Origin: Cladophialophora immunda
Lineage: Eukaryota > Ascomycota > Eurotiomycetes > Chaetothyriales > Herpotrichiellaceae
Assembly: GCF_000835495.1 (NCBI RefSeq)
Contig: NW_015622541.1
Location: forward strand, 5,394,001-5,458,000
Direction of reading: 5' to 3'
Length of the DNA stretch: 64,000 nucleotides
Part shown: piece after piece, positions 1-10,081 of the stretch
Position numbering within the stretch: the stretch's first letter is position 1
How the letters are laid out: each line of letters opens with the position of its first letter
Notes under the pieces: model-generated
The model's input: the letters and a program-made list of their open reading frames with translations, nothing else
Databases searched by the model: none
What the model was told of the DNA's origin: nothing
Position numbers and translations under genes: made by a program

Positions 1-1
1 G

Positions 2-2857
2 ATGGCTAGAGCGATGCATCCAAGTCAGACCTCTAACGCATCTCTAGGTGTGACCATCTTCGACGAGCCAGAACATATCCCCGAGCCCAATATCAAGGTC
101 CTCGCGGATGACCAGGATAACGGCGTCGGTACCTCCCCCACACTCGTCGCCTCGCACAGCCCCAAACTTCACCGCGCCAGTATTTCAGGCAAGAAGATGA
201 CCGGGCGACCCGCCCTACCCAATTCAAGTTCTCATTCTTCTCATCTCTACCCTGCTGGTGCTCCCCTCAACAGACCCATGTCGTATTTCAGCCTCGACGA
301 TAACAACCCTCCTGACTCATGGTCAGGGGGTCCAGGTACCACCACTCCAGGGACAACGGCAGAGAGTAAGACGCCTGACCTACGTACTGTCCTGGCCCAG
401 GTGGCCGACTGGCTCCAAGATGAGAAGGCAAAGCGACAGAAACGAAGACCCCATCGGCACCACCGTCATCACAGCAAGCAGCCCAAGACACCCGACGAGC
501 AGAGCGACGATCCCAAAACCAACGACACCGTGGTCGACACTGAACAAGATATGTCGCTGGAGAAGCTTGAGAGCATCCTCCAAAATTTCTCCTTCAACAA
601 TACTTCGAAGCTTCTCCACAAGTCTTCGAGCTCTCTCCTAAGAAGAGGATCCTTGGGCAAGAAATACAAGCAGCCTCGCTCCGTTCCGGCTTCATCAGAC
701 ACGGAGTTCTTTGGTGAAGATATTTTAGTCCCCAATGTCGAGGCGAAGCTGGACAACACCAAAACAATGGCCTTCACTGGCGGTTCGGCGGATGTGGATA
801 CTAGCGATAGTGCGAGGAGGCAAGACTATGAGCATTGGGTGACCTTCAAAAAGGACATTGTCCGCTTGACCCATACGCTTAAGCTCAAGGGCTGGCGCCG
901 CATCCCTATTGATCGAGCTGCCGATATTGATGTTGCCCGTCTGAGCGGTGCCCTTACCAATGCCGTCTACGTTGTCCATCCCCCCAAAGATATGTCCGCA
1001 TACGATGCCCACAATCCTTCTGATCCTTCTGCCCCGCCCATCCCTGTCTCTCGACGTCGCCCTACCTCTCTTCTCCTTCGTATCTACGGTCCACAGGTCG
1101 AACACCTGATCGACCGAGAGGCCGAACTAGGCATTCTTCGTCGTCTAGCTCGAAAAAATATTGGACCGCGCCTCTTGGGCTCCTTTGAAAACGGCCGTTT
1201 CGAAGAATTTCTCCTCGCCAAAACCCTCACGGCGGAAGATCTGCGTGCGCCCGAAACTTCTAAACAAATCGCGAAACGAATGCGTGAACTTCATGAAGGG
1301 ATCGATCTCCTCGAATCTGAACTCGCTGCGGGTCCGGCGGTTTTTGTGAATTGGGACAAATGGGTCGACCGGTGTGAGAAAGTCATCACTTGGCTCGACG
1401 GGCAGGTCCACCAGGCAGAGAAGGAGCTTGCAGACGGAACAACAAGGCGAAAGTCAAGAGTAAGTACGCGCTACGTCCGGCGCGGATTGATCTGCGGCGT
1501 CGAGTGGCCTGTCTTCCGCAAGGCATACGACACATACCGGCAACGGCTAATCGAAAAATGTGGTGGCGTCGAGGGAATCCGCAAGTTGCTCGTTTTTGCA
1601 CATAACGACACTCAATACGGCAACCTTATGCGCCTCCAACCCTCTGGCACCTCACCACTCCTTCGACCGTCAAATCAACACAAGCAACTCGTCGTCATCG
1701 ACTTCGAATACGCAGCGCAAAATCCGGTAGGCTTAGAGTTCGCGAACCATTTCACCGAGTGGTGCTACAACTATCACAATCCCCCGGACAAGAACTTTCA
1801 GTGTGATACGCGACGATACCCAGATGAGCAGGAGCAACACAGGTTCGTGAGGAGCTATGTCATGCATCGTCCGCAGTTCAACCCTACGGCGAGCGCGACG
1901 CCCAAGATGGAGGGTCGGGAGAAGACCAACATCAGCGACTTCATGCTTGACGCTCGTACCCCTGGAGGCGGAACCCCAAATGCCTGGGGAGGGAATAGCG
2001 GACTTGAGGGTGCATCCGAATTCGACTATGACAAAGAGGAAGACGAAAGGGAAAAGGCCCAGGAGGCAGAAATTGATCGGTTGCTGCAGCAAACGAGACT
2101 GTGGCGGACTGCCAATTCAGCGCAGTGGGTGGCGTGGGGAATTGTGCAGGCAAAGGTGCCGGAGCTGGATGCAATGGAGGAAAGGGAAAAAGAAGAAAAG
2201 ACAACGGAGAAGACCTTGAGTAAGCGCATCAAGGAGCGGAGGAAGAGCGTGACAGAAATGATATCTGCTGGAGAGCAGAAGGTGGTCGAAAAGATGAAGA
2301 ACTTGGTGGGCAAGGATGGCGGTGGGAGGCATCATCAAGGCGAACATGCGGATCCGATGTCCGATCCCCTGACTGAAGAGGAGAAACGAATGCAGGGAGA
2401 GAGCCACTGGGACCGACCGGAAGGCAGAGCACAAGAAGAAGCACACCACGAAGGGAACGGAGATGTTGTCATAAAGCCCTCGGCGGACACCACTGACCAC
2501 AGTTCCACTAGTTGTAGCACCATCGAGGAGCACGCCCAGAGGAACACCGATCTTGAACAATCGACCACAGTCAATGGTGGAGGAGTGTCTTCCTGCTCAC
2601 AACTTCAGACTCAACCCCGAATTGAACCCGACCACAACGGCCATGCAGAAACACAAGAAGACGGGTTGTCTCACCCGGACAGCCGCCCGAGCTCCCCATC
2701 CGAGGCGGGTGAAGAGCCTGAGGACGAATTTGACTACCTCGCCTACGCCCAGGAACGCGCCATGTTCTTCTGGGGCGACTGCCTCCGGCTGGGCCTGGTG
2801 ACGGAGGCAGAGTTGCCCGAGGATCTTGTCCAAAGGGTTAAACTTGTGCCGTATTGA
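2..2857 (+). CDS. CKI1: choline kinase, large fungal form (N-terminus may be cut by window edge)
   Basis: Cytosolic kinase that phosphorylates choline (or ethanolamine) with ATP, the first step of the CDP-choline (Kennedy) pathway. The kinase fold starts near residue 280. The catalytic Brenner-type motif HNDTQYGNLM lies at about residues 534-543, and the choline-kinase motif VIDFEYA follows with its metal-binding Asp at about 567, then the usual FANHFTEWCYNYH stretch. At 951 residues it is much longer than yeast Cki1 (582). The extra length is a low-complexity, Ser/His/Lys-rich N-terminal region and a roughly 300-residue Glu/Lys-rich C-terminal region broken by charged runs, ending in a conserved-looking YLAYAQERAMFFWGDCLRLG block. 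The ATG is the second base of the window, so the true start could lie upstream. A GTAAGT near base 1460 is probably not used, because the downstream CGVEWPVF block is conserved in fungal choline kinases and reads through in frame. Confidence 0.93.
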   Translation: MARAMHPSQTSNASLGVTIFDEPEHIPEPNIKVLADDQDNGVGTSPTLVASHSPKLHRASISGKKMTGRPALPNSSSHSSHLYPAGAPLNRPMSYFSLDDNNPPDSWSGGPGTTTPGTTAESKTPDLRTVLAQVADWLQDEKAKRQKRRPHRHHRHHSKQPKTPDEQSDDPKTNDTVVDTEQDMSLEKLESILQNFSFNNTSKLLHKSSSSLLRRGSLGKKYKQPRSVPASSDTEFFGEDILVPNVEAKLDNTKTMAFTGGSADVDTSDSARRQDYEHWVTFKKDIVRLTHTLKLKGWRRIPIDRAADIDVARLSGALTNAVYVVHPPKDMSAYDAHNPSDPSAPPIPVSRRRPTSLLLRIYGPQVEHLIDREAELGILRRLARKNIGPRLLGSFENGRFEEFLLAKTLTAEDLRAPETSKQIAKRMRELHEGIDLLESELAAGPAVFVNWDKWVDRCEKVITWLDGQVHQAEKELADGTTRRKSRVSTRYVRRGLICGVEWPVFRKAYDTYRQRLIEKCGGVEGIRKLLVFAHNDTQYGNLMRLQPSGTSPLLRPSNQHKQLVVIDFEYAAQNPVGLEFANHFTEWCYNYHNPPDKNFQCDTRRYPDEQEQHRFVRSYVMHRPQFNPTASATPKMEGREKTNISDFMLDARTPGGGTPNAWGGNSGLEGASEFDYDKEEDEREKAQEAEIDRLLQQTRLWRTANSAQWVAWGIVQAKVPELDAMEEREKEEKTTEKTLSKRIKERRKSVTEMISAGEQKVVEKMKNLVGKDGGGRHHQGEHADPMSDPLTEEEKRMQGESHWDRPEGRAQEEAHHEGNGDVVIKPSADTTDHSSTSCSTIEEHAQRNTDLEQSTTVNGGGVSSCSQLQTQPRIEPDHNGHAETQEDGLSHPDSRPSSPSEAGEEPEDEFDYLAYAQERAMFFWGDCLRLGLVTEAELPEDLVQRVKLVPY

Positions 2858-3665
2858 GCTCAACTGCTGGTTGGGCCGTCCGTCCCTTTTGCTTTGCGCG
2901 TCTACGCTTACAGGAGATTCAACTCTGCCTGTTAACCCCCCTTTTTAATCTTGTCCATATCGTTTGAGTCAAGACGCGGCTGTGGGATTGTGGGGTGGAT
3001 CGAGCACGGTGTCCGGCTTGGAATGGAGCCATGACATTGAGCAGTACATACATTTGGGCGACATGGAGCCAAGGCGGTCAAAGTCAAGCCACGGAAAAAC
3101 GGTCGGCGCTCCGAGCTAATGGGCTATGTTGGGTGCGAGATGGCCATACGAGCTATGAACGGGGGATCTCTGAACGTTGGGTTTGCTCAGGCACAGCGGT
3201 GCATGTTTCGAGGTAGTGTCAGGACGTCGAGATGGCCAGAAATACAGCTGCAGACTCCCAGGTGATGATGATGATGACGACGACGACGGGGTGTGTTTCA
3301 GGGATAATGCCATAGATCGAGATACCACTTTTCAACCTTTCTTTCTGTACCTTGGATGTTTTCTCAACGATCAATTCCAACAATCATAACAAAGCAATAA
3401 GAAGAGAGAGAGAGAGAGAAAGAAACATTGGATAAATATTTTTTCACGTGAAGGATAAATGTAGTAGTGCATTTCATCTTGTATATTACATTCGTATACA
3501 TAGCCCCTTGGGATTGGCGAGTCTGAACCCTTGAATGCTCGTGAATGTTTCCCTGTCGCTCCCATGAGCAATGGATTGTGCGACTCTCCATCGAGGGAAG
3601 ACTCCCTCATTAGATGCCTTAGACACCCTTGGGGTACCACGGTAGGTTGTACGGTGTCGCGCACC
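2858..3665. other. convergent 3' intergenic spacer
   Basis: The spacer lies between the 3' ends of choline kinase and GWT1 and presumably holds both 3' UTRs. It contains a (GAT)4(GAC)4 run at 3264-3287, an (AG)n run at about 3403-3419, and a 10-base palindrome, TTCACGTGAA, at 3443-3452 that includes an E-box. I see no gene. Confidence 0.6.
3264..3287. repeat. GAT/GAC trinucleotide microsatellite
   Basis: Four GAT units are followed by four GAC units, in noncoding DNA between two convergent genes. Confidence 0.85.
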
Positions 3666-5316
3666 TCAGAGTTTGATCTTCACGCCGGTCTTGTCCAGTC
3701 CCAGGGCGACCCCGGTGACCACCACGGCATAACCCGCCAACAGGCCCATTGCCTGGAGGGGCGGCATGTCGAGCGTGTTGAAGCTTAGATTGACCAGCCC
3801 GGTCAAGAGGTTCGCGATCAAAAAGAGGACGAGGCCGTTGCTGTTGTAGACGGCCAGGACGCGGCTGGTCGCGGACCGAACTCTGTCCCTGTCTTCCGCT
3901 TCGTACGAGAACGTTGGTCCGCAACCTTCCACCACGCCAAAGAGGAAGAGCTGGGCGTTGTTGAACGCGACCACCCATAGCACGTAGGGGAGGTTGGCGA
4001 GGCGACGCGACACCGTGAGATTGAACGTGTAGAGGCTCGTCGTCAGCCAGTACAGGGACGCGTAGATGAGGGACTTGACGAAAAGGCCTCTCAGGACCAG
4101 TTGCCGCTCGCGACGGGCGACTTCTCTGGCGCTCGACTGCTTGGCAACCTTGGGGACGGGCTCGTTGAAGCGGACCACGAGCATTCCGGCTCCGCGCCCG
4201 GCGAGGAAGATCGCCAGGTATCCCGTGAAGGAGAAGACGCCTTCTCGATTTTTGGACAGCAGACCCGGGCCGCGAGGAGAGATCAGGATGTATGAGAGAA
4301 GGTCTGTGTTGTTGAGCACGAGTTCGTAGATGACGGCGAGGGTGAGAGCGAAGGTCTCGTAAGACTTGAATACCCGGCGCGTAAGGCTGTCGGAGATCTC
4401 GACAAAAGGGGGTAGGAGTGCCAGCGTGAAGAAGAAGTTCCAGTGGACTCCATATTCGGTGACATGCTCGGCGTAGTCGAGTCCTTTGACGCTGTACAGG
4501 CGAACGAGGCCGAGGACGAGCAAGGGGATGGAGTGTCGACAGGCCTGAAGAAAACGACGGACGAAGTTGGTGGTGGCGGTGGCGGCGGGGGATGCTTGAT
4601 CATTGGGACGGGCACGGACCACAGCCCGAGCAGATACCACCCCGGCGGAAAAGACGAAAGAGCCCACGCCCAGGTCCATGATCGAGGTGCCCCATGTCTC
4701 AACTTTGGCGTACCGGCGGGGGAAGATGGGGAAGTCGACAGCTAGGATGGCCAGACAGGTCACAACGAGCATGGACCCGCGGTAATGAGTGAGGAATGGT
4801 CGCACCGGGAGGGTTGCAGCAGCATTGGAAGTGCTGGCAGCCGTGCCATTGACAGCGACAGGGCTGACTTTTGTTGGTTTCTTCGGTGTCTTTGTCGATG
4901 GATTGACTACTGGATCATCCGAAGAAGAGGTCGACTGTCCGCCGGTCTGGAGGAATACAAAGAGCACCGCGGGAGTGACGAGGAAGACGTTCAAGACCAA
5001 GGGCGCCGACGAATATAGAGTGATGGCGAATAAAATGGCGCAGACATTGAGCAAGAAGTCCGCCAGCAAAGCAACAGGAGAGTATGGCGTGAAGAATGAG
5101 TATCTCTTCTGCAGAGCAGTCCAGAGAAACACTGCGGCCTGCGAACATCCATTAGTGATGGTTCGTGCGTGCAAAGAGAGCGGTGGGCAACGGGGAGAGG
5201 AACCGTACTGCGGCAACAAGCGTGACCAGGTTGATCTCGGTCAAGGAACTCCCATACAGGTTGGACACGAAGGCTTCCTTGCGAGCCTTGTAAGAAGCTG
5301 CTGCGGAGGCGGCCAT
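3666..5316 (-). CDS. GWT1: GPI-anchored wall transfer protein 1 (GWT1), GPI inositol acyltransferase
   Basis: ER membrane enzyme that acylates the inositol of glucosaminyl-phosphatidylinositol during GPI-anchor synthesis; it is the fungal ortholog of PIG-W. There are two exons: 5316..5209 starts MAASAAASYKARKEAFVSNL, intron 5208..5139 (70 bases, GTACGG...GCAG), and 5138..3666. The splice restores the family sequence from EINLVTLVAA into AVFLWTALQKRYSFFTPYSP, which cannot be read from one frame. The spliced protein is 526 residues with many hydrophobic segments. A Ser/Thr-rich loop sits near residues 105-145, a usual length and layout for the family. It converges on choline kinase, also a membrane-lipid enzyme, but nothing shows co-regulation. 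Confidence 0.94.
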
Positions 5317-5627
5317 TGCAGGAGACCGAGATTTATATCATCTTGGAGGAGGGACACCTTGTAAGAGAAGTCGTTGGTGTTGATGTCGAGGGGGAATTGG
5401 ATGTGATTGTGACAGGTGGCAGCAAACTGGTTGAAATGACAAGGCGCAGCCTCGACAATCACACAATTCATTTCAAATGACATGAACATTTGGCACAGTA
5501 GGGAAAAGGGGCATCTACGCTGGCACCCAACAAATCTATAACTGGAGCTGATTGCTGCCCATCGTCTTGACATTGAAAGGTGAAACCCTTCATACACTTG
5601 CATACTTGACAATTTTCTAGCTTTCCT
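5317..5627. other. short intergenic spacer
   Basis: The spacer lies between the GWT1 start and the stop codon of the Zn2Cys6 gene, both on the minus strand, so it serves as the GWT1 promoter. I see no distinctive element. Confidence 0.5.
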
Positions 5628-7321
5628 TCAGACAAGGAGCGAATCGGCATAGAGATGCTCCTTGCTCATATCGAGCAGGGCCAGATACTGCTGTCCTACT
5701 GCCCATCGGGAAGCCATTGTTTCCAACACCTTTCTCAGAATGTGGTATGCTTCTCCCATCTCCCCTAACCCTGTCTCGTTGGCTAGCCATGCGTAGATGG
5801 TTGCTGCAAAATATAGACAATCACCAAGCAAAGGACTCACCGCCGCAGGGTTCGATGTCATGCCCACGTGCCAGAGCTGGCTGAAACGGAGTACATCTGC
5901 TGCGATCGACTTCAGCCCGGCAATCGCAATCGTCTGCATCTCAGTCTCTTCAACAGTACGGTAGCCGCGATTGGATTCGGTACAGGCAAACGGGTCGCAA
6001 AGGTGCATGAGGCTGCTGTAACAGAGGGCCAAGGGTGTTCCGTACCGCTCAGGTGAGCGATGGACGTCGTTGGGAAGGAGGTTTGCCAATGCCTGAAGCG
6101 TCCGATGTAGCTGGATTGCTTCTGAAAATCGCATAGGTGCATCAAGTAGTCTGTCGTTGAGAAGCCGGACGAGCCTACCCAGGAGGTGCGTCGCTTGGCA
6201 CGTTCGTGTAAACGCTCCGGCTTTGACGTTTGTGGGTGAGGACACGTAGAGTGGCTCACTCGTCGTTATCTGGCCCTCATCCCAAAGCTCATCGTCTGCC
6301 GGCAGCGTATCGTTGAGGTTTGGGTCGTCGGTAGCCAAAGGGTGACCTGAGGAACCGAGATTGACATATCTGAACGAAGTGTAAGCGTCTGAACACCTTG
6401 TAGATGCATTGGTACATACCTGTCGAGAAGCATTGTTGCCCACCACGTCCGCTTAAACTCCTCCAGCTCCGCCCAAGCTCCCGTTTTCTTCCTCAACATT
6501 TGAGGAGCGTGTTGTCTGTCGTTGAGACCCAGTGCATGTCCTATCCTCGCGCAGTGTCCAGAACTTAGATATGCGGCTGGGTAGATCGCATGGCCAATCT
6601 CGTATGCTGCGATCAAGATGTTCGCTTGCAGCAACTGCAGGGACATCAATCCGCTCGATTCCACCATCGTCGCATAGCCCTTGGTGAGATTGTACAGTGG
6701 TGACCGAATACTCTGGGAGCCCCCTTGAGGAACCTGGATGACAAGCTTCATGGACAGGAGCAGGAGTGCCAGGTCGAGGGTGAGCTCCATAGCGGGATTG
6801 GATAGTGTCAGCTGCATGCGCTTCTTGGAGATGAAGGGAAGCCAGGTATGAATATTGGCGAAGTACCGGTCGACAATGTCCTGAATGTCCAGGATTGAGA
6901 TTCCCACCGTCGCCGCGACCTCTGGGGGCACGGCGATGTTGGGTCGAGGGATGGGCATCTGCGCTTCCGTGAAGACCTCAGCGTCGAGGAAAAAAGCAGC
7001 CGGGAAGGTGACATTGCTGTCGGTGGCAAAGGCAGCATCGCCTCCAGTGCCCGGACTCCTGCTGAAAGAGCGCATCGGTCCATGCCAGCCTTCAGAGCGT
7101 CGACCTTCGAGGCGGGCTTCCAGGTCGGCTATCTTCTGTCGCATCATGGCGAAGTCTTCAGATGTAGGATTGGGGGCGGTTTCCGAGTAATCACAGGGCC
7201 GGGACATGCGGGTGCATAATGAGCAGCTGGGCAGCAACTTGTCGCATTTTCTCTTCTGTTTGCGACAGGAAACGCAGGCTTGAGGGGCTTTATCAGCTTG
7301 GTCCGCCGTGTCGACCTCCAT
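5628..7321 (-). CDS. Zn2Cys6 fungal-specific transcription factor
   Basis: Predicted nuclear DNA-binding regulator. The binuclear zinc cluster has all six cysteines at residues 16, 19, 26, 33, 36 and 43 (C-x2-C-x6-C-x6-C-x2-C-x6-C) with the basic run RKQKRKC. The middle region is a fungal-specific transcription factor domain, including the diagnostic FKRTWWATMLLDR / NLGSSGHPLATDDP block. That block is split by an intron at 6419..6370 (50 bases, GTATGT...TTCAG), and splicing joins LLDR to YVNLG in frame. The spliced protein is 547 residues. The first ATG is at 7321; in-frame codons just upstream lack an ATG. It lies 397-409 bases downstream of an acyl-CoA dehydrogenase on the same strand. A regulatory link between the two is possible but not shown. 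The target pathway is unknown. Confidence 0.88.
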
Positions 7322-7730
7322 TGTGGCGCACAAGGTCTTTCAGGAAATCCGTCGAGCCCGGAACGACGAAAGGACGATGGATGGCGAGGAAGTTGCGGTC
7401 TTGCGGCCGCATGCAGAGGGGTCTTCCGTGTCCTCGTTTATAGATTGACTGAGGAGCCCGCAATATCCCCTGTGGCGTATAGTTCGAATTTACCGGACAT
7501 ACTCGTACATCAGGATCACAAGAAGCGCACCCATGGCCTCTCCTTATGTAAGAGCCAAGACCGTCCAATTGGGAAGAACTTCCCAAAACGCCAATTCCAC
7601 GTCCGAGTGTTACCTCCGGTGAGTGGTATTTAGACAAGTTGCAACCCCAAGAACGACGTGAGAATGTTCCAGAGTGCCTCAGAGTACAGTGTCGATATTC
7701 CCGATATATACACGAGCGCCAACGAATCCC
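7322..7730. other. spacer / promoter of the Zn2Cys6 gene
   Basis: About 400 noncoding bases separate the end of the acyl-CoA dehydrogenase gene from the start of the zinc-cluster gene. I see no repeat or RNA gene. Confidence 0.5.
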
Positions 7731-9194
7731 TTATGATGTGTACTTCTTTTGCAGCGCCTTCGCTATCGTGGTGAGCTGGATGTTGCTCGTTCCCTCGTAG
7801 ATCGCCCCAATCTTACTATCCCTGAACATCTTCTCCGCGATGCCCTCGCGCACGAAACCCATACCTCCCATCCATTCAACCGCCAGTCCGCTGACTCTCC
7901 CTGCAACTTGACTGGCATACAACTTGGCCATGGCGGCATCGGTGACAAAATCCTCGCCCGCCTCCTTCTTCCGAGCGGCATTGTAGACCAGGGCGCGGGC
8001 TGCACAGATCTCCGTGTAGGCTTGGGCAAGTTGATGTTGCATGCCCTGGAACTCACCGACCAGCTTGCCGAACTGCTTCCGATCGTTCCACACGTATTTG
8101 GCCGCATTTTCCCACGCGCCGAGAGCCAATCCCGTCATCTGAGCGCCGATACCAATCCGCCCTTCGTTCAGAAGACCGATTGCATACTTGTAGCCGTGAC
8201 CTTCCTGGCCGAGGAGGTTCTCCTTGGGGATTTCGACGTCGTCAAAGTTGATAACGCAGGTGCTGGAAGCCCGGATCCCGAGCTTCTTCTCCTTCTTGGC
8301 GATGCTGAAGCCTTTCATGTCCTTGGTCACAACGAATGCCGTAATGCCCTTGTAACCGGCTTCGGGGTTAAGATTGGCGAAAACCAGGAAGAATTCAGCT
8401 TCCATTGAATTCGTAATCCACATCTTGGAGCCGTTGATCTAGTCCTCGTAAGCGAACCGAGCCCTAGGAAGACCCTTGCCACCTGCGGCGCCGGATGGGT
8501 TGACATACCTTGTAGCCATTTGGTGTCTTCTCTGCTTTGGTCTTCAACGCAAAGGCGTCGGAGCCTGATGCGGGCTCAGACAGGCAGAACGAGCCTACAG
8601 TGTTCGTGGCCAGCTTCGGAAGCCACTCCTTCTTGAATGCCTCACTGCCATATTTGAGGATGGCAGTCACCACCAAGGTGTTGTGTACATCGCACAACAC
8701 CGAAACTGACGGGTCCACCCGGGCAATCTCTTCAATTCCCACAATTGCAGACGTGAAGTTCATCCCAGCGCCCCCATACTCTTCTGGGATCTCGAAGGCC
8801 ATGAGCCCTTGCTCGAACATCTGCTCCACGACGGCTGGGTCCATCTGTTCCTTCTCGTCCATGTCTCTCACCTTTGGTGCGAGCTCTTCGTTCGCCCAGC
8901 GAGAGACAGAATCTGAAAGCATTCTCTCGGTCTCCGAGAAGTGCGTGATGGGTGTCGGAGACAGGGACGTCGTGTCGATGTCATCGGGCATGTAAGGTTC
9001 AGCATAGCGCCGTCTTGAGGTAGTAGTCAATGTTCGCTTTCTGATGTCCAATTTAGCCAAAGTCGAGCTCTAGAGGGAAGAAGAGCATACGGTAGAAAAT
9101 TCCTTCGAGGAAGTGACCTGGTTGCGGGTGAAAGAGGTGCAACGTATGTAGCAGCTTTTGCGAGGGGCCGCAATGTTCTCGGTATGGCAGCCAT
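7731..9194 (-). CDS. short/branched-chain acyl-CoA dehydrogenase, mitochondrial
   Basis: FAD-dependent acyl-CoA dehydrogenase for isoleucine/valine-derived or short-chain acyl-CoA oxidation, most like ACADSB. Three exons: 9194..9091, 9040..8509 and 8438..7731, with introns 9090..9041 (50 bases, GTATGC...ATCAG) and 8508..8439 (70 bases). The first exon encodes an Arg-rich leader without acidic residues (MAAIPRTLRPLAKAATYVAP), a classic mitochondrial presequence. The second splice joins NGYK to INGSKMWITN. Visible family motifs are CLSEPASGSDAF (FAD/substrate), ASSTCVINFDDVEIP, and IYEGTSNIQ with the catalytic base Glu at about residue 427. The spliced length is 447 residues, normal for ACADSB. 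It is divergent from the senescence-domain gene across 887 bases. Confidence 0.92.
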
Positions 9195-10081
9195 GTTGAC
9201 TTCTGGGATAGGGTGAGTACGATGACGACTAGGGATTCGTGCTCAGGTTCAGGACGAATCTGTATATAAGACTGTCCCAAAGTCCGCAGGGAAAGTCTCG
9301 GTCAACAAAATGCAAACCAAGCTGTTGCTGGCCTGCGCACTGGAGTCTCGCAGCGATTCCTCGGTGCTCGGCTCACCATCAGCTCCCCGGACAGGCGGGG
9401 CCACTCGCGGATATCGAAGGATCGGCGACTTCTCGGATCCTATGTACGAGCCAAGAGCAGAGCCATCAGGTTCATTTACGAGAATGCTCTTACATTGATA
9501 GGATGCCTGCCTCCGCTATTTCAGTGGTATTACTGTTGAAAAGGGGGTCAACTAAGCATGTGCTACTGCTGCGGCTCGCAAAAGATCTCGGCGCGTCACG
9601 ACTGCCGGGTACGAGAACTTATTTGTGTCGAGTGTCTTCTCACCTGCACTGGCCCAACTAGCCTCGTTGGAAGCCCTTGGTCTGATCTGCAGGCCTCCCT
9701 AGCCTGTTGCTGCAAAGTGACCAAGTCTAGAACTCCTAGCGGACTTGAGTTGCCCGTGGCTGATACAATATGTGGCTGGAGCCCCCTTGTGGCGCAGCAG
9801 GACTCTGACGTCGCTCACTGCAGGATTCAGCCAGCTTGCAGGTTGCGACCCTTTGCCGCCCACTTTTCACCGCAGTCATCCATTCATCTGGCGACAAACG
9901 ATGATGCCCAGCACTCAAGTCCAAGTCATGGATATATTAAGAAATCTGCGATAGCCGCCCAGGATCGTGACCCTAAGGTTTGTTCTTTTATCTCGTCTTC
10001 CAGTTCTCCCTTGCCGTGCGCAAAAAGGCTTGCTGCACTTCTCTACCTTTGCACATTGAGCGCTTTTGGGAGTACCCGATC
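9195..10081. promoter_or_regulatory. divergent intergenic promoter region
   Basis: Head-to-head spacer between the acyl-CoA dehydrogenase (-) and the senescence-domain gene (+). On the minus strand a TTATATA-like element lies about 60 bases upstream of the dehydrogenase ATG (around 9252-9262). A single CCTCGG at 9359-9364 matches the core known for the Aspergillus FarA/FarB fatty-acid regulators, but one 6-mer is weak evidence. I see no gene here. Confidence 0.4.

Noticed and set aside
1460..1530. GTAAGT as an intron donor in choline kinase
   Set aside because: The following sequence encodes the conserved CGVEWPVF block in frame, so removal would delete a family motif.
3666..9194. A secondary-metabolite or catabolic gene cluster around the Zn2Cys6 gene
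   Set aside because: Neighbours are GWT1 and a mitochondrial dehydrogenase, both housekeeping; there is no PKS, NRPS, terpene synthase, P450 or transporter in the window.
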